Source of the DNA: CAWKZT01 sp963854565
GTDB taxonomy: Bacteria > Actinomycetota > Acidimicrobiia > Acidimicrobiales > JAHEJN01
Length of the DNA: 26,175 nucleotides
Direction of reading: 5' to 3'
NCBI GenBank assembly: GCA_963854565.1
Contig: CAWKZT010000007.1
Coordinates: 1 to 26,175 of the forward strand
Positions 1-7,409 of this stretch are shown piece after piece. Under the pieces are notes generated by a model. That model made no database searches. It had not been told where the DNA came from and was given only the letters and a program-made list of their open reading frames with translations. The position numbers and the translations under genes were made by a program. Positions within the stretch are counted from its first letter, which is position 1; each line of letters begins with the position of its first letter.

Positions 1-371
1 ATCGAGTCGGAACTCGCTTTGCCGAAGTGTGTGGAATCACCAACGTGTATTGGTCGACGATGAATCGCGATCTGATCACCAAGCAGATGGAAACGATGCG
101 AGACGCTACGGCAAACATGCCCGATGACGCCCCCGGTATCGATCCCCAGAGTTTTGGAATGGCCGAAGCCGACATCACCCACCGTGTTGATGCTCGACCC
201 TATATTGACCGCAAGCGCGCTGCCATGGTGGCCCATGCCAGTCAAATTACTGAAGACACATTTTTCTTGCAGATTCCCCCGCCGATCTTTGAGGCGGTAT
301 TCGGTGACGAATGGTTTCATGCGCCAGGACAAACCCGCGATGATGATTTCATCGAAGGTCTTTTTCGATAG
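1..371 (+). CDS. PIG-L family deacetylase, C-terminal part (5' end outside window)
   Basis: The reading frame is open from the window edge, so about 122 C-terminal residues are visible. Two stretches resemble the LmbE/PIG-L family (GlcNAc-PI de-N-acetylases, MshB, Mca): an early VGTRFAE...VYWSTMNRD segment, and a later KRAAMVAHASQI followed by a phenylalanine-rich FG-DEWF end, as in the family's C-terminal helix. The zinc ligands (the family's HxDD motif and a later His) would lie upstream and cannot be checked. Members hydrolyse N-acetyl groups from GlcNAc-containing substrates or amide bonds of mycothiol conjugates; which one applies here cannot be told. The stop codon overlaps the GTG of the next gene by one base (TAGTG), so the two are probably co-translated. 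Confidence 0.72.
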   Translation, partial: RVGTRFAEVCGITNVYWSTMNRDLITKQMETMRDATANMPDDAPGIDPQSFGMAEADITHRVDARPYIDRKRAAMVAHASQITEDTFFLQIPPPIFEAVFGDEWFHAPGQTRDDDFIEGLFR

Positions 372-919
372 TGGCTCGGCTACGGATCATCCGTCATGGT
401 GAGGCGGCGGCAACTTTTGGTGAGGCCACCGACCCTCCGCTAAGTGAAGCGGGGCAGGTCCAGGCGGCGGCTCTAGCCGATGCTATGGCAACGACTCCCC
501 GGGCACCGATTTTCTCTAGTCCGTTGGTCCGGGCTCGTGAGACCGCGGCGCCCTTGGCCAAAAAGTGGGGGGTGTCGGTGGCGATTGCACCGATGATCCG
601 CGAGATCCCTTCGCCAGTTGACGATCTTGGCGAGCGACACACATGGCTGATGGAAGCGCTTGGTAGCACGTGGTCAGCAATGCCAGCGGAGGTACAGGAT
701 TGGCGGTACGACATCATTGCTGCTTCCACAGCTCTGATGTTCTCGCAGGTCTGGATTAGCCACTATGTGGTTGTTAATGCGCTGGCCTCCTTCGCTATGG
801 AATCCGACGACGTGACGGTTGCCCAGCCGGGCTACTGCTCGGTCACCGAGTTTGACGTGACCGACGGCCAACTGACGATCGTTAAGCAGGGCGACGAAGG
901 CATCACGGTTATCCGGTAA
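371..919 (+). CDS. Histidine phosphatase (phosphoglycerate mutase-like) family protein
   Basis: This 182-residue protein has the features of the histidine phosphatase superfamily. The N-terminal RHGE motif (R8, H9, G10) supplies the nucleophilic His. A SSPLVRARETA segment carries the phosphate-binding Arg near residue 54, a Glu near 78 (IREIP) is a candidate acid, and the second catalytic His is at 131 (WISHYVVV). The usual SHG after the second His is SHY here. The length fits small phosphatases rather than dPGM glycolytic mutase. It starts at GTG overlapping the upstream stop by one base, which favours co-translation with the PIG-L deacetylase. The substrate is unknown; sugar phosphates, nucleotides or phosphoproteins are all possible. 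Confidence 0.85.
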   Translation: MARLRIIRHGEAAATFGEATDPPLSEAGQVQAAALADAMATTPRAPIFSSPLVRARETAAPLAKKWGVSVAIAPMIREIPSPVDDLGERHTWLMEALGSTWSAMPAEVQDWRYDIIAASTALMFSQVWISHYVVVNALASFAMESDDVTVAQPGYCSVTEFDVTDGQLTIVKQGDEGITVIR

Positions 920-974
920 CAAACGATTGCCGAATGAGTACCCGATCGCCGAACCCACGCGCCATGATGGTGGG

Positions 975-1361
975 GTGAATTCGTTCGTCTTTGGAACCGC
1001 TCTTCGTGACATCCACGCTGCCTCCGCGTGGGTATTCATCCTCTCCAACGCACTGGCCGGCCTATGGGCTCTAGGGGCACATTGGATCGAAGGACTCCGC
1101 ACGCGTGCGTTGTGGTGGTTTACGGGCTTTGCTCAGGTGTTTATCTTCGTGCAAGTGGCTATGGGCGTCGGATTGGTCGCCGGCCAAGACATTGATCCAC
1201 CGCAGTTTCATCTGTTCTACGGGTTCGTGGCAATCATCGTGGTTGGCATCATCTATAGCTACCGGCCTCAGATGCAACACGTACGTTTCTTGCTGTACGG
1301 CGGCGGTGGATTGTTCCTCGCGGGCCTAGGAATCCGCGCCATGTTGGTCGGGGCGATCTAG
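975..1361 (+). CDS. Four-helix integral membrane protein of unknown function
   Basis: I do not recognise this family. From the GTG at 975 it is 128 residues with four predicted membrane helices (about 13-36, 46-69, 77-95 and 105-127) and short loops. Polar residues inside or at the edge of helices include His14, Asn25, Gln60 and His79. Such buried His residues are seen in small haem-binding membrane proteins, but the cytochrome b561 or CtaA His pattern is not evident, so no haem role is claimed. A longer reading from TTG at 927 would add 16 hydrophilic residues; GTG is preferred because it leaves a short tail before helix 1, though neither start has a clear ribosome binding site. It follows the histidine phosphatase on the same strand and precedes galE. 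Confidence 0.6.
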   Translation: MNSFVFGTALRDIHAASAWVFILSNALAGLWALGAHWIEGLRTRALWWFTGFAQVFIFVQVAMGVGLVAGQDIDPPQFHLFYGFVAIIVVGIIYSYRPQMQHVRFLLYGGGGLFLAGLGIRAMLVGAI

Positions 1362-1373
1362 CAGATTTATAAA
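1344..1373 (+). promoter_or_regulatory. Candidate promoter for galE
   Basis: A TATAAA hexamer at 1368-1373 (inside the 8-bp palindrome TTTATAAA) lies 18 bases after TTGGTC at 1344-1349, in and just after the end of the upstream gene. Transcription would start near 1381, giving a leader of about 65 bases before the galE ATG at 1446. The -10 box is strong and the -35 box matches only at TTG. Confidence 0.35.
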
Positions 1374-1445
1374 GATCACCTGCACCCGTAGAGGGAGCGG
1401 CGGTACTTCTGCGAGAATGTCCTACCCCCGTGATTGGATAGAGCT

Positions 1446-2459
1446 ATGCCTACAACACTTGTTACCGGCGCAACCGGCTATATCGGGTCTCACGTCGTGT
1501 TGGCGTTGCTCGAAGCTGGTCACGAGGTAGTCGCTGTCGATGATCTTTCCAATAGTTCACCGGAGTCGCTCCGTCGAGTTTCTCAGTTGACTGGTCGAGA
1601 AGCGGCCTTTCATGAGGTGTCCGTGCTCGATCGTGTCGGCTTGACCAAGGTATTTGCTTCCCACGAGATCGATACTGTGGTTCATCTGGCCGGCCTCAAG
1701 GCTGTGGGGGACTCGGTCGCCGACCCGCTGAGCTACTACGAGGTCAATCTGGGCGGGTCGATGAACCTCGTTCGTGTTATGGCCGAGTACGGGGTGTTCC
1801 GGCTGGTGTTCTCGTCGTCGGCGACGGTGTATGGCGAGGGTATATCGCCCTTCGCAGAGACCGATGGGCTGGGTGCTGTGAACCCCTATGGGCGCACCAA
1901 GGAAATTCAGGAGTACCTCTTTGGCGATGTCGCGGCATCGGGTAGCCAGTGGCGGATTGCCTTGTTGCGGTATTTCAATCCTGTCGGAGCTCATGTGTCG
2001 GGTCGCATCGGTGAAGACCCCGTTGGCAAGCCCAATAATTTGGTTCCCTTCGTTATGCAAACCGCAGCTGGTCGCCATGAACAGGTCACGATTCACGGCG
2101 ACGACTATGCCACCATCGACGGCACGGGCGTTCGTGATTACATTCATGTGGTTGATCTTGCTGCCGGTCATCTTGCGGCCCTCGGGGCCCTAGACACCCA
2201 TGTCGGCTGTCGGGCATGGAACCTTGGTTCGGGTGTTGGTTCGAGCGTCAAAGAGGTCATGGCTGCGGCCGAGCGGGCCGTTGGTCAGCCCATTCCGCAC
2301 CAGGTCGGTCCCCGTCGTCCGGGCGACGTAGCCGAGGCGGTTGCTGATGTGTCGCGGGCTAACGATGAGCTTGCCTGGACCACACAACGCACGCTCGACG
2401 ACATGGTCACCGATCATTGGCGCTGGCAACAAAGCAACCCACAGGGATACACCGATTAA
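1446..2459 (+). CDS. galE: UDP-glucose 4-epimerase
   Basis: GalE interconverts UDP-glucose and UDP-galactose (or the GlcNAc forms) with bound NAD, in the cytoplasm. The 337-residue length is that of the family. The Rossmann motif GATGYIG is at residues 8-14, the catalytic SSSATVYG near 123-130, and YGRTK (the YxxxK pair, Tyr148 and Lys152) follows. RYFNPVGAH and the DGTGVRDYIHVVDLA block are typical of GalE rather than of other extended SDRs. The ATG at 1446 is preferred over an in-frame TTG at 1434 because the protein then begins just before the first beta strand. The UvrD2-like gene starts two bases after its stop, suggesting one transcript. The likely role is supplying galactosyl donors for envelope polysaccharide. 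Confidence 0.95.
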   Translation: MPTTLVTGATGYIGSHVVLALLEAGHEVVAVDDLSNSSPESLRRVSQLTGREAAFHEVSVLDRVGLTKVFASHEIDTVVHLAGLKAVGDSVADPLSYYEVNLGGSMNLVRVMAEYGVFRLVFSSSATVYGEGISPFAETDGLGAVNPYGRTKEIQEYLFGDVAASGSQWRIALLRYFNPVGAHVSGRIGEDPVGKPNNLVPFVMQTAAGRHEQVTIHGDDYATIDGTGVRDYIHVVDLAAGHLAALGALDTHVGCRAWNLGSGVGSSVKEVMAAAERAVGQPIPHQVGPRRPGDVAEAVADVSRANDELAWTTQRTLDDMVTDHWRWQQSNPQGYTD

Positions 2460-2461
2460 CG

Positions 2462-5260
2462 ATGGGCCATATTAATTGTGGCCATTGTGGTGGGGTCCAT
2501 GGCACCGTTCGTGAGGTACGCACGTGCTCTGTTGAACGGCCCATGGCCGACGGCAGCGGGCTCGATTCGGCCGTTGAGCGTCAAGAACCGTCCGAAGGTG
2601 TCGACGTTCAATTGCCTGTTGGGGTAGGTCCGCCCGAATTGGGGCGTTCGTTGGTAATTCGTTCCGGCGAACAAGTTCCGCCCGAGTGGGCCGAACATCA
2701 GCGGTTCGTTGTCGACGAGGCAGTCGTGGCCGCACCAGCAGAGTTGGCTCAGGTTCTGGCTGATCGCTGGCGGAGTCGTCAGGGGTTTGTGGTCGAACTG
2801 CAGGCGCAATTGCCAGCCTTGCCATCGGTCCGTATTCCGTTAGATGAGTGCGGCCCGGGGTTTGTGCTGGGCCACGATTTGCTGGTCCACGCGGTCCATA
2901 GCAACAGTGCACAACTCATCGATGGCCACGTGGTGTGGTCGTTGGCTGGTCTAGCAGTGGCGCTCGGGTCATCGGCGGGCGGCCGCGCCGATGTTGTGTT
3001 GGCCGACGGCACCGAAGCATGGATCGACGGTGGCCCGCTCGATCCCTTTGTGATCGACGCGCCCATCGTGCATGCGGTCAATCTCGAAGCAGGTCGAGCA
3101 GTCGCGCTGGGCCGCACCAACCCCCAAGCGGATTTGGCACCTGATCAGCTTGACGCAGTGGCGCACACCGGGGGAGCGGCCCGAATTATTGCTCCGGCTG
3201 GATCTGGCAAAACCCGCGTGCTCACCGAACGGGCTCGTCATCTGATCACCAACGTCAACGTGCCATCCTCAGCCCTGACCTTGGTTGCCTTCAACAAACG
3301 AGCTCAGCTCGAAATGGTCGACCGGATGAGCGACCTGCGCCAGTTGCGTATTCGTACGCTTAACGCATTGGCGCTTGCGGTGATTAAGGGAACCGATGGG
3401 TTTGTAAGGCCTACGGGCCAGGTGCAGGTCAGCACGATCGACGAGCGAGACGTTCGCCGTATTGTGCAATCGCTGGTTGAGTTTCCACGTCGAGCGAACA
3501 CCGATCCAGCGGCGGTGTGGATCGAGGCGCTGTCGGCGGCCCGTCTCGGGTTGCGGAGCGCCGCCGAAGTTGAAGACGAGTTTGCTGGCGACGTCGATGG
3601 GTTCGGTGACGTCTTCCAGAAGTACCGCGATCGGTTGCAAGCCAATCGGTCCGTCGACTTCGACGAACAAATCTTTCTCGCTATCGAAGGGTTGCTGGCC
3701 GACCCGCATGCCCGTCAGGTGGCTCAGCGCCAATGCCGGTTCTTGTTGGTCGACGAATTTCAGGATCTCACCCCGGCTCACCTGCTATTTGTTCGATTAC
3801 TTAGTGGCCCTCGGGCCGATGTGTTCGGTGTTGGTGACGACGACCAAACGATTTACGGATTCTCGGGGGCAACGCCCGAATGGCTGATCAACTACGAACG
3901 TTTCTTTCCCGGGGCTCAGTCCCACGCGCTTGAAGTCAACTATCGATGTGCTCCCGCGGTTGTAGGGGGCGCATCCAAACTCCTGGGGTACAACAACGTA
4001 CGGGTACCCAAAGAGATTCGCCCAGCACCGGGTCGCCCCGCCGATGAGCAAGATCTTCTCACGGTTATCTCGTCGGACCCCACCGCGGCGGCTGGTGATC
4101 GGGTGCAGGAATTGCTCCGTCAAGGTGTCGCTCCCCGCGACATAGCGGTGCTGGCCAGGGTAAATGTCACCTTGGCCGTGCCCCAAGTTGCCCTCGGCCT
4201 CCGAGGGGTACCTGTGGTTGGCGCAGTGGGGCCCGAGGTCCTCGAACGTACCGGGGTGCGCGGTGCGCTCGGCTGGTTGCGGTTGGCCGCCGATACCCAA
4301 GACCTCAATGCCGCCGACATTGCCGACACCGTGCGGCGTCCTAGCCGAGGTATGTCCCGCAAAGTTGTCGAGTGGATGTCCGAGCACCGAACGACAGACG
4401 CCATAGCCAAACTGGCCCGTCGTCTCAGCGACCGCGATGCGGCCAAGGTCGACTCCTGGCTCACCGATCTCAACCGTCTAAGTGCACTCATGTCCTCGGG
4501 CACATCCACCGCCGAACTACTCGATGTCATCAGCGACCGGATTGGGCTGGGAGATGCTCTCAGCACCCTCGACCAATCCAAAGGCCGAGTCGACCGGTCA
4601 ACCCACCTGGACGACCTGGCGATGCTCAAAGCCATGGCCAGGCTTCAACCCGACGCTGGCCTGTTCGAGTACTGGCTTCGTCAAGCACTGTCCGGGCCGG
4701 TTGCGCAGCCAGGCGAGGGTGTAATGGTGTCGACGGTGCATCGGGTCAAAGGACTCGAATGGCCCCATGTCATCGTCATTGGTGCCGACGCCGAAAGTTT
4801 TCCGCATCGGTTGGCCGAACTCGCCGAAGAACGGCGTGTTTTTCACGTGGCCATCACCCGCTCCTCGCAAAGCACCGCAGTGGTTGCTCACGCGGACCGG
4901 CCATCGCGGTTCCTGGCCGAGATGGCCGGCACCGCATCAGTAGAAACAGAAACACCGAGTACCGCCAGCGCCCGTTTCGAGGCCTCAACCAGACGGAAAC
5001 CCCGTTCCTTGGCCAATGAAAGCGCCGACCAACTAGATGCCGAGGCGATGCCCCGGTTTGAGGCGCTTCGAAGCTGGCGTCTCGACCGGGCCAGAGCCGA
5101 CAAAATTGCGCCGTTCATCGTTTTTCACGACAAGGTGCTGCGAGCGATCGCTACGGCAAACCCGGGCACTCTGCGAGAACTGGCGGAGGTGAAGGGCATC
5201 GGCGCCGCCAAACTCGAAAACTACGGCGACGGAGTCTTGGGTGCGCTAAATCAGGAATAA
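2462..5260 (+). CDS. UvrD2-like superfamily 1 DNA helicase with N-terminal Cys/His extension and C-terminal HRDC domain
   Basis: This 932-residue protein is a 3'-5' SF1A helicase by its motifs. Walker A APAGSGKT is near 244-251, Walker B DEFQD near 431-435, and motif III GDDDQTIYGFSG near 458-469. HRVKGLEW is near 760, and motif VI reads VAITRSS near 796, where VALTRA is usual. Residues 866-932 form an HRDC-like domain ending in GIGAAKLENYG, as in actinobacterial UvrD2, which acts in DNA repair and replication. Two things are odd. About 235 residues precede the helicase core, opening with C6-x2-C9-x3-H13-x8-C22, which looks like a small metal site. The region before HRDC has no cysteines, whereas mycobacterial UvrD2 has a four-Cys motif there. 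The ATG at 2462, two bases after galE, keeps the Cys/His motif at the N-terminus. Confidence 0.9.
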   Translation: MGHINCGHCGGVHGTVREVRTCSVERPMADGSGLDSAVERQEPSEGVDVQLPVGVGPPELGRSLVIRSGEQVPPEWAEHQRFVVDEAVVAAPAELAQVLADRWRSRQGFVVELQAQLPALPSVRIPLDECGPGFVLGHDLLVHAVHSNSAQLIDGHVVWSLAGLAVALGSSAGGRADVVLADGTEAWIDGGPLDPFVIDAPIVHAVNLEAGRAVALGRTNPQADLAPDQLDAVAHTGGAARIIAPAGSGKTRVLTERARHLITNVNVPSSALTLVAFNKRAQLEMVDRMSDLRQLRIRTLNALALAVIKGTDGFVRPTGQVQVSTIDERDVRRIVQSLVEFPRRANTDPAAVWIEALSAARLGLRSAAEVEDEFAGDVDGFGDVFQKYRDRLQANRSVDFDEQIFLAIEGLLADPHARQVAQRQCRFLLVDEFQDLTPAHLLFVRLLSGPRADVFGVGDDDQTIYGFSGATPEWLINYERFFPGAQSHALEVNYRCAPAVVGGASKLLGYNNVRVPKEIRPAPGRPADEQDLLTVISSDPTAAAGDRVQELLRQGVAPRDIAVLARVNVTLAVPQVALGLRGVPVVGAVGPEVLERTGVRGALGWLRLAADTQDLNAADIADTVRRPSRGMSRKVVEWMSEHRTTDAIAKLARRLSDRDAAKVDSWLTDLNRLSALMSSGTSTAELLDVISDRIGLGDALSTLDQSKGRVDRSTHLDDLAMLKAMARLQPDAGLFEYWLRQALSGPVAQPGEGVMVSTVHRVKGLEWPHVIVIGADAESFPHRLAELAEERRVFHVAITRSSQSTAVVAHADRPSRFLAEMAGTASVETETPSTASARFEASTRRKPRSLANESADQLDAEAMPRFEALRSWRLDRARADKIAPFIVFHDKVLRAIATANPGTLRELAEVKGIGAAKLENYGDGVLGALNQE

Positions 5261-5273
5261 CCGAATACGCGAG

Positions 5274-5314
5274 CGAGGCCACAATGTCACCGTGTCGGCA
5301 AGATTGCGGCCTCG
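5274..5314 (+). terminator. Candidate intrinsic terminator after the UvrD2-like gene
   Basis: CGAGGCC at 5274-5280 pairs with GGCCTCG at 5308-5314. The stem continues inward, after an A/C mismatch, with CAAT (5282-5285) against ATTG (5303-5306), and the loop holds a short CCG/CGG pair. A T-rich but interrupted run follows at 5321-5333 on the plus strand. The stem lies in the 71-base gap between the convergent helicase and pckA genes. On the minus strand no T-run follows, so it best serves the plus strand. Confidence 0.42.
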
Positions 5315-5331
5315 GCCCTCGTTAATGTTTG

Positions 5332-6996
5332 TTACATGACCTCGGCGATACCGAGTTCGGCGTAGTTGCCTTTGGCGTAGTGGGCCTGGAACATGTCACG
5401 CAGTTTGACCGCAGCGGTGTCGTAGGCCTCGCCATCGTCCCAGGTGTCACGCGGGTTGAGAATCTCGTCGGGAACACCGGCGCAAGTCACAGGCATCTTG
5501 AGATTAAATACTGGATGCTCTACCAGTTCGGCATCGTCAAATTCGCCGTTGAGGGCGGCGTTGAGCAACGTGCGCGTATGGGCCAGGGACATGCGGTCGC
5601 CGACCCCGTGGGCCCCACCTGTCCAGCCAGTGTTAAGCAAGACGCAGCGTGCCTTGTGCTCGGTCATGCGATTGGCCAGCAACTGCGCGTAAACCGAAGG
5701 TTTCTGCGACATGAATGGTGCGCCGAAACAGGACGAGAATGTGGCAACAGGTTCGGTGATACCGACCTCGGTTCCCGCCAACTTGGACGTGAACCCCATG
5801 ATGAAGTGGTACATCACGTCCGCCGTGTCAAGCACGGAAACCGGTGGCAATACGCCGAAGGCATCAGCGGTAAGCAACACAATGGTGTCGGGGTGCGGCC
5901 CGGCTGACCCTTCGGCAACCCCGGGATTGCAAGCTAGTGGGTACGCGAATCGGGTGTTCTCGGTAATGGACCCATCGGTGAGATCAAGCAACTGTGGGTC
6001 GGTGTCGGCCAGGGGAACTTCGACCAAAGGTGGCACGTTCTCAATGAGGGTTCCCTTCATCGAAATTGCCGCGGCAATTACCGGTTCGTTTTGTTTGTCG
6101 AGATCAATCAGCTTGGCGTAGCAGCCACCTTCGAGGTTGGCTATTCCTCCGCCGGTCCACACGTGCTCATCGTCGCCAATGAGCAAACGGTCGGGGTCCG
6201 CCGAGAGTGTCGTCTTACCTGTGCCAGAGAGACCAAACAAGATGGCAGAGGTGCCGTCGTTGCCCACATTGGCCGAGCAGTGCATGGACAACTGGCCCTC
6301 CTGGGGCATCAGGTAGTTCATGGCGGTGAACATGGTTTTTTTGTTAACACCGCAGTAGTCGGCGCGGCCAAGAACCAAACCAACACGGTTGGCGATGTCG
6401 ATGATGACGGCCCGTTCGCTGAGGGTTCCGTCGCGCTCGGGGTCGCACCGGAAGGACGGCACGTTAATGAGTGTCCATCCGTCGGAGTCGCGCCCACGTT
6501 CGACGCCATCAGCGGAGGGGAACATGATGTTGCAGAAGTAGGCGTGGGAGGCGTACTCGCCAATAAAGCGGTAGGGAACAGCGAACTTGGGATCAGTGCC
6601 ACACGCAATGTCGGTGACGTAGAGGGTGGAACGTCGATCGTTGAGGTGTTGGATAACCCGCGGAAGAAGCGCATCAAAAGCGGTTGGATCAAACTGCTGG
6701 AAGTCGGGCTTCCACCACACGGTGTCGATTACCTCGGGACGAGCTACAGCGAAAGTGTCCTGCACCGGGCGGCCGGTGCAGCTGGGATCGGTGTAATACA
6801 TCAGTGGGCCGTCGACGCCCATGGCAGTGGCGTAGGCCTTCTGATCGTCATCGGGTCCGTCGGGACTGATTCGGCCCCGATCATTGGCGATGGCTGCGTG
6901 GAAAAGCTCGTCCTGGGAAAGCCCGTATCGCATGATGGTGCGGGTCAGCCCAAATTGGCGGACGAGGTCATCGGCCAGGGTGATGGTCTGGATCAT
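5332..6996 (-). CDS. pckA: Phosphoenolpyruvate carboxykinase (ATP-type)
   Basis: PckA converts oxaloacetate and ATP to PEP and CO2, the entry step of gluconeogenesis. The 554 residues contain the ATP-family P-loop GLSGTGKT at 255-262, LLIGDDEH at 271-278, MHCSANVG just before the P-loop, GGCYAKLI after it, and the later SSCFGAPF and NTGWTGG segments. This is the ATP class, not the GTP class of mycobacteria and corynebacteria. Several family signatures are altered: TGRPVQDTF replaces TGRSPKDKF, YCGVNKK lacks the Glu of GGEMKK, DDEHVW replaces DDEHGW, and GTEVGITEP replaces GTERGITEP. Key Lys residues and the P-loop remain, so activity is likely. GGAG lies 8 bases before the ATG. The cold-shock-like gene lies 51 bases upstream, with a hairpin between. 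Confidence 0.93.
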   Translation of the reverse strand: MIQTITLADDLVRQFGLTRTIMRYGLSQDELFHAAIANDRGRISPDGPDDDQKAYATAMGVDGPLMYYTDPSCTGRPVQDTFAVARPEVIDTVWWKPDFQQFDPTAFDALLPRVIQHLNDRRSTLYVTDIACGTDPKFAVPYRFIGEYASHAYFCNIMFPSADGVERGRDSDGWTLINVPSFRCDPERDGTLSERAVIIDIANRVGLVLGRADYCGVNKKTMFTAMNYLMPQEGQLSMHCSANVGNDGTSAILFGLSGTGKTTLSADPDRLLIGDDEHVWTGGGIANLEGGCYAKLIDLDKQNEPVIAAAISMKGTLIENVPPLVEVPLADTDPQLLDLTDGSITENTRFAYPLACNPGVAEGSAGPHPDTIVLLTADAFGVLPPVSVLDTADVMYHFIMGFTSKLAGTEVGITEPVATFSSCFGAPFMSQKPSVYAQLLANRMTEHKARCVLLNTGWTGGAHGVGDRMSLAHTRTLLNAALNGEFDDAELVEHPVFNLKMPVTCAGVPDEILNPRDTWDDGEAYDTAAVKLRDMFQAHYAKGNYAELGIAEVM

Positions 6997-7001
6997 TTTG
7001 T

Positions 7002-7005
7002 GCTC
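7002..7005 (-). promoter_or_regulatory. Ribosome binding site of pckA
   Basis: GGAG on the minus strand lies about 5-8 bases before the pckA ATG (6994-6996) and supports that start. It lies between the start codon and the leader hairpin at 7023-7049. Confidence 0.55.
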
Positions 7006-7022
7006 CGACGTCGTTGTCGTAG

Positions 7023-7049
7023 AACCAAATCTGGATGTCAGTTTTGGTT
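7023..7049. repeat. Inverted repeat / hairpin between the cold-shock-like gene and pckA
   Basis: AACCAAA (7023-7029) and TTTGGTT (7043-7049) are perfect complements. Inside them, CTG (7031-7033) pairs with CAG (7039-7041), separated from the outer arm by one T/T mismatch and closing on a five-base loop. It overlaps the stop codon of the upstream gene and ends 26 bases before the pckA ATG. It could be an mRNA hairpin that terminates, attenuates or stabilises the transcript, or a protein-binding site controlling pckA. No good T-run follows on either strand. Confidence 0.5.
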
Positions 7050-7275
7050 ATTGAAGGTAGTCGGGAGTTCCCATGTCAATCTCGGAGCCCAACCGGAGGC
7101 TTGTTGCTCGACCGTCGTCATTGACGTCGAACACCACCCGTTGACCTTGCCGAACCATACGAAATACCGATCCTTCGAGTGCATCGGCGGCCAAATCAAG
7201 TTCGGAGAAATCTGTGTCGCGCATTACTACACCATCGCCCGTTGTGGGGTCGTATGACTTAATAACACCTTGCAC
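7048..7275 (-). CDS. Small cold-shock-domain-like protein
   Basis: From GTG at 7275 the product is 75 residues; a TTG at 7293 would add six. The sequence has the spacing of a cold-shock OB fold: an opening QGVIKSYDPTTGDGVV strand pair, a DALEGSVFRMVRQGQRVVFDV block matching the family's (AL.G..F..L.EGQ.V.F) region, and an acidic C-terminus. The aromatic nucleic-acid-binding motifs (GFGFI and VFVHF in CspA) are missing: the equivalents here are GDGVV and a segment rich in Asp, Leu and Ala. It may therefore use the fold for something other than RNA stacking. The GTG start is preferred because GAGAGACGAG lies just upstream and the protein then begins like CspA. It lies upstream of pckA and diverges from the DAK2 kinase gene. 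Confidence 0.68.
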   Translation of the reverse strand: MQGVIKSYDPTTGDGVVMRDTDFSELDLAADALEGSVFRMVRQGQRVVFDVNDDGRATSLRLGSEIDMGTPDYLQ

Positions 7276-7309
7276 AAAAATCTCGTCTCTCAATCCAGCT
7301 ACTTCTGCG

Positions 7310-7315
7310 ATTATG
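7310..7315 (-). promoter_or_regulatory. Candidate -10 element for the cold-shock-like gene
   Basis: On the minus strand this reads CATAAT, five of six matches to the -10 consensus. The initiation point would fall near 7303, leaving a leader of about 28 bases before the GTG at 7275 and including its GAGA-rich ribosome binding site. No convincing -35 box is visible at 17 or 18 bases. Confidence 0.33.
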
Positions 7316-7371
7316 ACACTATCGCCAACGGTGCGGACGAGCGAGCCAGATTGGAGAAAGACGTCCAGTAG

Positions 7372-7400
7372 TCGAACCGGGCCCGCAGAGTAGCTACGCT
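7372..7400 (+). promoter_or_regulatory. Candidate leaderless promoter for the DAK2/FakA-like gene
   Basis: TACGCT at 7395-7400 fits the TAnnnT -10 pattern and ends nine bases before the ATG at 7410, so the mRNA would begin at or within three bases of the start codon. TCGAAC at 7372-7377 is a weak -35 (three of six) with a 17-base spacer. No ribosome binding site is evident, which agrees with a leaderless message. Confidence 0.3.
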
Positions 7401-7409
7401 CTTTGGACT

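Noticed and set aside
1557..2171. Minus-strand open frame of 204 codons opposite galE
   Set aside because: It is a shadow of the well-supported GalE frame; no motif or ribosome binding site.
6091..7257. Long plus-strand open frame (388 codons) opposite pckA and the cold-shock-like gene
   Set aside because: It is antisense to a protein with clear PEP carboxykinase motifs, has a composition typical of a shadow frame and no recognisable domain.
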